A stretch of 43,239 bases of DNA. Origin: Candidatus Equimonas faecalis. Its GTDB lineage: Bacteria; Bacteroidota; Bacteroidia; Bacteroidales; Bacteroidaceae. The stretch covers positions 1 through 43,239 of the forward strand of contig JAGHRT010000032.1 of NCBI GenBank assembly GCA_018066245.1, given 5' to 3'. The notes beneath the pieces are model-generated. The model was not told the DNA's origin and did not search any database. It worked only from the letters and a program-made list of their open reading frames with translations. Shown one piece after another: positions 38,263 through 43,239 of this stretch (position 1 is the stretch's first letter; every line of letters starts with the position of its first letter). Both the position numbers and the translations under genes were made by a program.

Positions 38263-38328
38263 GCCGGCCCTTGACTTTTTATTTCTGTCTTTTGACTTCT
38301 GATGCCTGTCGGAAGGCTGCCTCGGCCT

Positions 38329-40452
38329 TCACGATATTTCGGAAAAGTCCGTCTTGTCCTTGCGCAATTCGCGCAGGCGGTTCCAGAACAGCTGGTTTTG
38401 CGGCAGTTGCTGCTGGGGGTCGGCTTCCACAATCTGTCGTGCGGCCAGCCGTGCCTCCTGCATCAGCCGTGAGTCCTTCACCACGTTGGCTATTTTCAGG
38501 TCGAAGGGCATTCCGCTCTGCTGCGTGCCCTCCAGGTCGCCGGGGCCGCGCAGCTTCAAATCTTCCTCGGCAATCTCAAAGCCGTCGGTGCTCTCCACCA
38601 TGATTCTCATGCGGCGGCGCGTCGTGTCGCCCATGTCGCGTCTGGTGATGAGCAGGCAGTAGCTCTGGTCGGCTCCGCGCCCCACGCGCCCCCTGAGCTG
38701 GTGGAGCTGCGACAGGCCGAAGCGCTGCGCGTCCACGATGACCATCACGCTGGCATTGGGCACGTTCACGCCCACCTCTATGACGGTGGTGCTGACCAGT
38801 ATGTGGGTCTGTCCGCTTACAAAGCGGCTCATGGCTTCGTCCTTGAGGGCGGCTTTCATCTTGCCGTGGACGCAGCCCACGTTGTACTGCGGGAACTCGT
38901 CCACCAGGCGTGCGTAGCCCTCTTGCAGGCTCTGCAAGTCCTGCTTGGCCGACTCTTCGATGAGGGGATAGACCACGTAAATCTGCCGTCCTGCCTGCAA
39001 CTCGTGGAGCAGGCCGGCATGGAGCTGCCCCTGCTCGTCGGCATAGTAGTGGCGGGTGCTGATGGGCTTGCGGCCGGGCGGGAGCTCGTCGATGACGCTC
39101 ACCTCCAAGTCGCCGTACACGGTCATGGCCAGCGTGCGGGGGATGGGCGTGGCCGTCATTACGAGAATGTGGGGCGGCCGGGCGTTCTTTTCCCACAGGC
39201 TTGCCCTCTGCTTCACGCCGAAGCGGTGCTGCTCATCTACTACGGCGAGGCCGAGGTTCAGGAAGCAGACCGTGGGCTCCGTGAGGGCGTGCGTGCCCAC
39301 GAGTATATCGACCTCACCCCGTGCCGTGGCTTCCAGAATTTCGCGCCTGCGTGTGCCCTTCACCATGCCTGTGAGAAGTTCCACCCGCACGGGGAGCGTG
39401 CCCAGCAGGTGACGGAGCGTGGCAAGGTGCTGCTCGGCAAGGATTTCCGTGGGAGCCATGAGGCAAGTCTGGAAGCCGTTGCCGATGGCCAGCAGGCAGG
39501 TCATGAGGGCTACCATGGTCTTGCCGCTGCCCACGTCGCCCTGGAGCAAGCGGTTCATCTGGCGGCCGGAGGCCATGTCGGCCTGGATTTCGCGCAGCAC
39601 GCGCTTTTGCGCCTCGGTCAGGGGGAAGGGGATGCACTCCCTGTAGAAGCGGTGGAACGGTTCGCCCACCTGTGTGAAGCGGTAGCCGGCAATGTGCAAC
39701 TGCTGCCGCTTGGCATAGCACAGGATGCCCAGTTGGAGGTAGAACAGCTCCTCAAACTTGAGCCTGCGCTCGGCTGCCGGCAACTCGTCGGCGGAGCGTG
39801 GCGCGTGAATCCGCCGCAAGGATTCGGCAAGGGGCAGCAGTTGCCGTTGGGACAGGAAGAAGTCGGGCAGGGTCTCGGACACGGCGGGCTGTCCTTGACG
39901 CTGCGTCCCGTCGGGCAGGAGGCCTGCGGTCTGAAGGGCAGCGAGCACGATTTTGTGGAAAGCCCGCGATGCGAGGCCGCTGTTTTTCATGCGCTCTGTG
40001 GTGTGGTAGTGCGGCACAAGCCCCTGTCCGGCGTCCGTGGGCGTGGCGGAGGGCTCGCTCATCTCAGGGTGGCCGATGTTGAACCTGTTCTTGAAAAACG
40101 TGGGTTTGCCGAACACGATGTACTCCCGCCCCACCTTGTAGGACTTCTCGGCGAACTTGATGCCCTGGAACCACACCAGTTCGCAGAAGCCCGTGCCGTC
40201 GGTCAGCAGGGCTATGAGGCGTTGCTTGCGCCCCACTCCCTCCTTGAAGAACTCGGTGATGCGTCCGCGCAGTTGCACGGCCGGCATACCCTCCATCAGG
40301 TCGCAGATGCGCTGCGTCTGGGAACGGTCGTCGTAGCGGTAGGGAAAGGAATACAGCAGGTCGCCCAGCGTGCAGATGCCCAGCTCACGCCGCAGCAGGT
40401 CGGCCCGCACGGGACCCACGCCCTTCACGTATTTTACGTCTTGGTGGAGCAT
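38329..40452 (-). CDS. recG: RecG, ATP-dependent DNA helicase
   Basis: A full-length RecG of 707 residues that reverses stalled forks and acts on Holliday junctions and R-loops. The N-terminal wedge/OB domain has VKGVGPVRADLL and LLYSFPYRYDDR. Walker A GDVGSGKT is at 305-312 and the DEQH box at 406-409 (DEQHRFGVKQR). MTATPIPRTLA, STTVIEVGVNVPNA, QLHQLRGRVGRG and the C-terminal DLKLRGPGDLEGTQQSG complete the family. The start MLHQDVKYVKGVG is the usual beginning. It is alone on its strand between repeats and the porin terminator. Confidence 0.96.
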   Translation of the reverse strand: MLHQDVKYVKGVGPVRADLLRRELGICTLGDLLYSFPYRYDDRSQTQRICDLMEGMPAVQLRGRITEFFKEGVGRKQRLIALLTDGTGFCELVWFQGIKFAEKSYKVGREYIVFGKPTFFKNRFNIGHPEMSEPSATPTDAGQGLVPHYHTTERMKNSGLASRAFHKIVLAALQTAGLLPDGTQRQGQPAVSETLPDFFLSQRQLLPLAESLRRIHAPRSADELPAAERRLKFEELFYLQLGILCYAKRQQLHIAGYRFTQVGEPFHRFYRECIPFPLTEAQKRVLREIQADMASGRQMNRLLQGDVGSGKTMVALMTCLLAIGNGFQTCLMAPTEILAEQHLATLRHLLGTLPVRVELLTGMVKGTRRREILEATARGEVDILVGTHALTEPTVCFLNLGLAVVDEQHRFGVKQRASLWEKNARPPHILVMTATPIPRTLAMTVYGDLEVSVIDELPPGRKPISTRHYYADEQGQLHAGLLHELQAGRQIYVVYPLIEESAKQDLQSLQEGYARLVDEFPQYNVGCVHGKMKAALKDEAMSRFVSGQTHILVSTTVIEVGVNVPNASVMVIVDAQRFGLSQLHQLRGRVGRGADQSYCLLITRRDMGDTTRRRMRIMVESTDGFEIAEEDLKLRGPGDLEGTQQSGMPFDLKIANVVKDSRLMQEARLAARQIVEADPQQQLPQNQLFWNRLRELRKDKTDFSEIS

Positions 40453-40462
40453 GAAAACGAAA

Positions 40463-40499
40463 GTCCCCTCTGCACCCGGCTGCCGGGCGGAGAGGGGAT
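40463..40499 (-). terminator. Terminator of the O/P porin gene
   Basis: On the minus strand TCCCCTCT-CC-GCCCGG pairs with CCGGGTGC-AGAGGGGA across a short loop. ACTTTCGTTTTC follows. It lies about 17 bases after the porin stop. Confidence 0.75.
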
Positions 40500-40515
40500 A
40501 TTGTCAATAGGGATA

Positions 40516-41736
40516 TTAGAATCTAACGTAGGTCTCAACCCACAGCTGGCTGTAGTTGTGATGAGAAGTCTTCGTGCGGTCGTTCACGAAGTTGTACTGA
40601 AGCTGAAGCATCAGGTTCTTGTGTATCTGGAAGTTGGGACAGATGCTGTAGATGCTTGTGGCGCCGCGCCAGGAAGCCTGCTTGCGGAACACGTCGTACT
40701 TGCCATAGACTTTCAGCCAGGGCGTGCAGGGCACGCCCACGGTGGCGTACCACGCATCGGCGCGGCTGCCTGCCGTACCGCTGTGATGGGCGTATTCGGC
40801 ACGGGCGCTCCAACCGTTGTGCTCATACTTTGCGCCTACGGCATAGCGCTCGCGGCGCACGGTAACGCCGGAGTAGGTGGCATTGCCCGTCCAGCCGAAG
40901 AAGCCCACGTACAAGTCCTTGATCGGCTGCACCTGAAGCGTACCGATGACGTCCTTCTGGTTGTTGGCATCGGTGTTGTTGATGCCCTGACCGTTATAGA
41001 CGCCCAGCTGATAGTGCAGCAAGCGGTGCTGATCCTGCCCCACGGGGAAGGCATCGCCGGCCACCTGCACGCCGATGTCACGGCCGCCCGTATTGCCGGC
41101 TTCGTTGCCGATATAGTCGCTGAAGCCGGCCAGCTTCTTCACCAGCTGGGAGTAATCGCCCACGCCCACGTCCCAGGGATTGTAGGGGTTCTCGAAGGTG
41201 AAGGCACGCTTGAACTGACCCGCCTTGATTTCCAATTCCTTCCAGTGGCTCCAGCTCACATAGAAGTCCTTGACGTGGGGGCCAGGGGTGCCGCCCTGCA
41301 ATTCCACCTGCAAGCGGTACTTGAAATCCTTGAAGATGCTGCCGTCCACATAGACGCGGATAAGGCGTGCGCTGAAGCTGTTGGTGCCGGGTGCGGGCTG
41401 GCCGTTCTGCTCGGAATAGCTGGTGTAGTCATACTTGCCGATGATGTAACCGCCGAACTTCGGGGCGCTCGCCCAGCCGGTCGTGGTGCGGCTGAACACG
41501 GGCTTCTCGGCAGGGTCGGCCTGAGGCATGGCCTTTTCAATGCTGCTGTTCAGCATACCGGTGAGGAAGCCTGCGGGCTCGGGTGCATCCGTACCCACGG
41601 CAGGCGTTTCGGGAGAGACTGTCAGGGCGGGAGTTTCCACGCCCTCGGAAGTCGTTACGGCTTCTTCTGCGTTGTCGGCAGCGGCACTCAGAGAAAAGAG
41701 GCCGTATGCCAAGCATAGTGCATAATAATGCTTCAT
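40516..41736 (-). CDS. OprO/OprP-like (phosphate-selective-type) porin
   Basis: A 406-residue outer membrane protein with a signal peptide (LCLAYGLFSLSAAA) and a Pro/Glu-rich linker before the barrel. The porin O/P core is visible in KFGGYIIGKYDYTSY, SARLIRVYVDGSIFKDFKYR, KAGQFKRAFTFENPYNPWDVG (short forms: SARLIRVYVDG, AGQFKRAFTFENP) and QLQYNFVNDRT, and the last strand ends in QLWVETYVRF with terminal Phe, as expected for BAM folding. Some family members favour phosphate or polyphosphate; the substrate here is unknown. It is divergent from the PCMD gene. Confidence 0.9.
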   Translation of the reverse strand: MKHYYALCLAYGLFSLSAAADNAEEAVTTSEGVETPALTVSPETPAVGTDAPEPAGFLTGMLNSSIEKAMPQADPAEKPVFSRTTTGWASAPKFGGYIIGKYDYTSYSEQNGQPAPGTNSFSARLIRVYVDGSIFKDFKYRLQVELQGGTPGPHVKDFYVSWSHWKELEIKAGQFKRAFTFENPYNPWDVGVGDYSQLVKKLAGFSDYIGNEAGNTGGRDIGVQVAGDAFPVGQDQHRLLHYQLGVYNGQGINNTDANNQKDVIGTLQVQPIKDLYVGFFGWTGNATYSGVTVRRERYAVGAKYEHNGWSARAEYAHHSGTAGSRADAWYATVGVPCTPWLKVYGKYDVFRKQASWRGATSIYSICPNFQIHKNLMLQLQYNFVNDRTKTSHHNYSQLWVETYVRF

Positions 41737-41773
41737 TTGAAGAAAAATTTAGGGGTTTTCTAAACTCTGCCTG

Positions 41774-41781
41774 CAAAATTA
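41774..41781 (-). promoter_or_regulatory. -7 box of the porin gene
   Basis: TAATTTTG on the minus strand matches TAnnTTTG, 37 bases before the porin ATG. It lies where the -33 element of the opposite promoter would be. Confidence 0.65.
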
Positions 41782-41794
41782 CGGAAAAAAGCCG

Positions 41795-41802
41795 TAACTT
41801 TG
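41795..41802 (+). promoter_or_regulatory. -7 box of the PCMD-type gene
   Basis: TAACTTTG is a perfect match to TAnnTTTG, 52 bases before the ATG at 41855. It is only 13 bases from the divergent porin -7 box. Confidence 0.65.
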
Positions 41803-41854
41803 CGACCGATTACTAAAAAAAACATAAAAAATCACCCATATACCCCATTTCCCC

Positions 41855-42844
41855 ATGAGAAAAGTCGTATTTTTTGCCCTGCTGGCAGCAACGGGCCTCC
41901 GTATGCAAGCCCTTCCCTATGCCCCCCAGCCCACAGGCAGCGAAGCCGCCGCAGGCACGGAAGAGTACATTAAGTTTGGCAAATTCGACAGTTGGCTGAC
42001 GCGCGAAGTTCATGAAAGCAAGCTCTTGGGCGGTAAGACGGTTACGCTCTACGAAGTGGCACCCTCGGCGCACTGGACCCAGAACAAGGCCTATGCCAAT
42101 CAGGGCGGAAGCCCCTGGGCCACAAGCAACGTCTATGCGAAGGTGGCGGGAATCGTGAAGTCCAACATCAGCGTTTACAAGGAAGCCCGCCCCGGCCACG
42201 GCAGCTGCGCCAAACTCTATACCCACCTCGTGCAGTGTAAAGTGCTGGGCATGGTCAATATTAAGGTGCTGGCTGCCGGAAGCCTGTTCCTCGGCGAAAT
42301 CCAAGAACCCATCAGCGGTGTGGGCGACCCCATGAAAAAGCTCGACTGCGGCATGAAAATAAACCGTAGGCCCAAGGCCGTGCGCTTCGACTACAAGGTG
42401 AAGCTGTCGGGCGAGAAAAACCGCATCCGCAAGGGTACGGGGGCGCAAACGACGGTGGCCGGCATCGACATGTGCGATTGCTACGCCCATGTGCAGAAGC
42501 GTTGGGAGGACAGCAAGGGCAATATCCACGCCCTGCGACTCGGCACGATGGGCGTGCGCTGGAGCAAGAACACGTCCGACTGGGTGAACGACGCCACCTA
42601 CGAAATCCACTACGGCGACATCAGCAAATCGTCCTACTTCCAGAGCTTCATGAAGCTGAACGAGGTGCAGCGCTACGCCAAAAACTCCAAGGGCAAGATG
42701 GTGCCCGTCGTGGAAGAAGGCTGGGGCAGCGAGAGCGACCAGCCCACCCATCTCGTTCTCGCCTTCGACTCCAGCCACGGCGGGGCCTACGTGGGAAGCG
42801 TGGGCAATACGCTTTGGGTGGACAACGTCAGGCTGGTATATTAG
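41855..42844 (+). CDS. Exported PCMD-type (putative carbohydrate metabolism domain) protein
   Basis: A 329-residue protein with a signal peptide (MRKVVFFALLAATGLRMQA, likely cleaved near residue 19). The body follows the PCMD pattern of Bacteroidota: WATSNVYAKVAG, then INRRPKAVRFDYKVKLSG, and a C-terminal block HLVLAFDSSHGG...GNTLWVDNVRLVY, a beta-sandwich end often seen in carbohydrate-binding-like proteins. The molecular function of PCMD proteins is not known to me; a role in glycan binding or processing is suggested only by the family name. No lipobox and no T9SS tail are evident. It is followed by a terminator. Confidence 0.8.
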   Translation: MRKVVFFALLAATGLRMQALPYAPQPTGSEAAAGTEEYIKFGKFDSWLTREVHESKLLGGKTVTLYEVAPSAHWTQNKAYANQGGSPWATSNVYAKVAGIVKSNISVYKEARPGHGSCAKLYTHLVQCKVLGMVNIKVLAAGSLFLGEIQEPISGVGDPMKKLDCGMKINRRPKAVRFDYKVKLSGEKNRIRKGTGAQTTVAGIDMCDCYAHVQKRWEDSKGNIHALRLGTMGVRWSKNTSDWVNDATYEIHYGDISKSSYFQSFMKLNEVQRYAKNSKGKMVPVVEEGWGSESDQPTHLVLAFDSSHGGAYVGSVGNTLWVDNVRLVY

Positions 42845-42880
42845 CCTGCCATACAGTATCGCATACTTTAGGATTAAGGC

Positions 42881-42930
42881 TGAAAGCGGCAGATTTCCTC
42901 CGAGGGAGCCTCCGCTTTCAACTTTTTTTT
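42881..42930 (+). terminator. Terminator of the PCMD gene
   Basis: TGAAAGCGG at 42881-42889 pairs with CCGCTTTCA at 42912-42920, then ACTTTTTTTT. The T-run directly abuts the -7 box of the array promoter. Confidence 0.8.
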
Positions 42931-42931
42931 G

Positions 42932-42939
42932 TACCTTTG
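42932..42939 (+). promoter_or_regulatory. -7 box directly before the 85-bp array
   Basis: TACCTTTG matches TAnnTTTG. Initiation is expected a few bases downstream, near 42945, which is the first base of the first unit's hairpin. The -33 element is not a good match (the upstream sequence is the terminator arm). Confidence 0.6.
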
Positions 42940-42940
42940 C

Positions 42941-43239
42941 ACTCGCATCCAAGTTCAGCGGCCCAGCCGGTCGGACTTTCAGCCCTCCGCGGCTGACCTT
43001 CCGCTGGGATGCTCAGCGAAGAAGCACTCGCATCCAAGTTCAGCGGCCCAGCCGGTCGGACTTTCAGCCCTCCGCGGCTGACCTTCCGCTGGGATGCTCA
43101 GCGAAGAAGCATCCGCATCCAAGTTCAGCGGCCCAGCCGGTCGGACTTTCAGCCCTCCGCGGCTGACCTTCCGCTGGGATGCTCAGCGAAGAAGCATCCG
43201 CATCCAAGTTCAGCGGCCCAGCCGGTCGGACTTTCAGCC
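42941..43239. repeat. 85-bp tandem repeat array, three full units and a partial fourth, cut by the window end
   Basis: Units start at 42941, 43026, 43111 and 43196 (period 85); the fourth is cut after 44 bases. Units differ only at bases 2-3 (ACTCGC in units 1-2, ATCCGC in units 3-4). Each unit can fold: GCATCC and CAGCGG pair with CCGCTG and GGATGC, and inside these CAGCCG pairs with CGGCTG and GGA with TCC. The first hairpin spans 42945-43012, followed by a 17-nt linker. The period is not a multiple of three and no reading frame spans the units, so it is probably non-coding. There are no spacers, so it is not a CRISPR array. Confidence 0.9.

Noticed and set aside
38701-41718. Very long plus-strand open frame of 1005 codons
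   Set aside because: It runs opposite recG and the porin gene, both of which have clear family motifs; the long frame shows no recognisable domain.
42941-43239. CRISPR array
   Set aside because: The whole 85-bp unit repeats with only two changed bases near its start; there are no variable spacers and no cas gene is in the window.

Overview
The window looks like a chromosomal segment of a GC-rich member of the Bacteroidales, most like Prevotellaceae. The evidence is a set of Bacteroidota-type -7 promoters (TAnnTTTG), a near-complete type IX secretion (T9SS) core locus (porP-gldK-gldL-gldM-gldN, with porT nearby), Bacteroidota-style LptD and OstA-like proteins, OprO/P-like and OmpA-like outer membrane proteins, two C10 (streptopain-like) cysteine proteases with T9SS-type C-terminal tails, and the order guaB-ppiC-surA-ostA-mutL. 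Genus is an inference from protein style only.

Layout, left to right. Positions 1-3080: rodA, a small membrane protein and an exported unknown. 3081-10332: a large repeat array, two tandem C10 proteases and an orphan sufB whose start overlaps the stop of the second protease gene. 10333-15765: repeats, tRNA-Arg(CCG) on the minus strand, a 662-residue coiled-coil protein and lptD. 15766-19905: a repeat array, a Ca/Na exchanger (minus), an amidase, an MCE protein and a RecA-like ATPase. 19997-29357 (all minus): an OmpA-like protein, then mutL, ostA, surA, ppiC and guaB, transcribed from guaB towards mutL. 29612-38066 (all minus): porT, a sulfotransferase, gldN, gldM, gldL, gldK and porP. 38329-42844: recG (minus), an O/P porin (minus) and a divergent PCMD-type exported protein (plus). 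42932-43239: a promoter followed directly by an 85-bp tandem repeat that runs off the window.

Most of the genes serve the cell envelope: LPS transport (LptD, OstA-like), outer membrane protein folding (SurA, PpiC), peptidoglycan (RodA, amidase, OmpA-like), lipid transport (MCE) and secretion (GldKLMN, PorP, PorT), with the C10 proteases as likely T9SS cargo.

The most unusual feature is a family of short DNA repeats (core TCCGCCGACAGTTT or its complement, often with a CTATAG module) that fills many intergenic gaps and also lies in frame inside three unrelated genes: lptD, mutL and gldL. The three genes read it in three different frames or orientations, so the unit appears to spread or be kept as DNA, not as a peptide. 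The second is the 85-bp array at the right edge: near-identical units, each able to fold into a long hairpin, with a promoter whose predicted start falls at the first hairpin.
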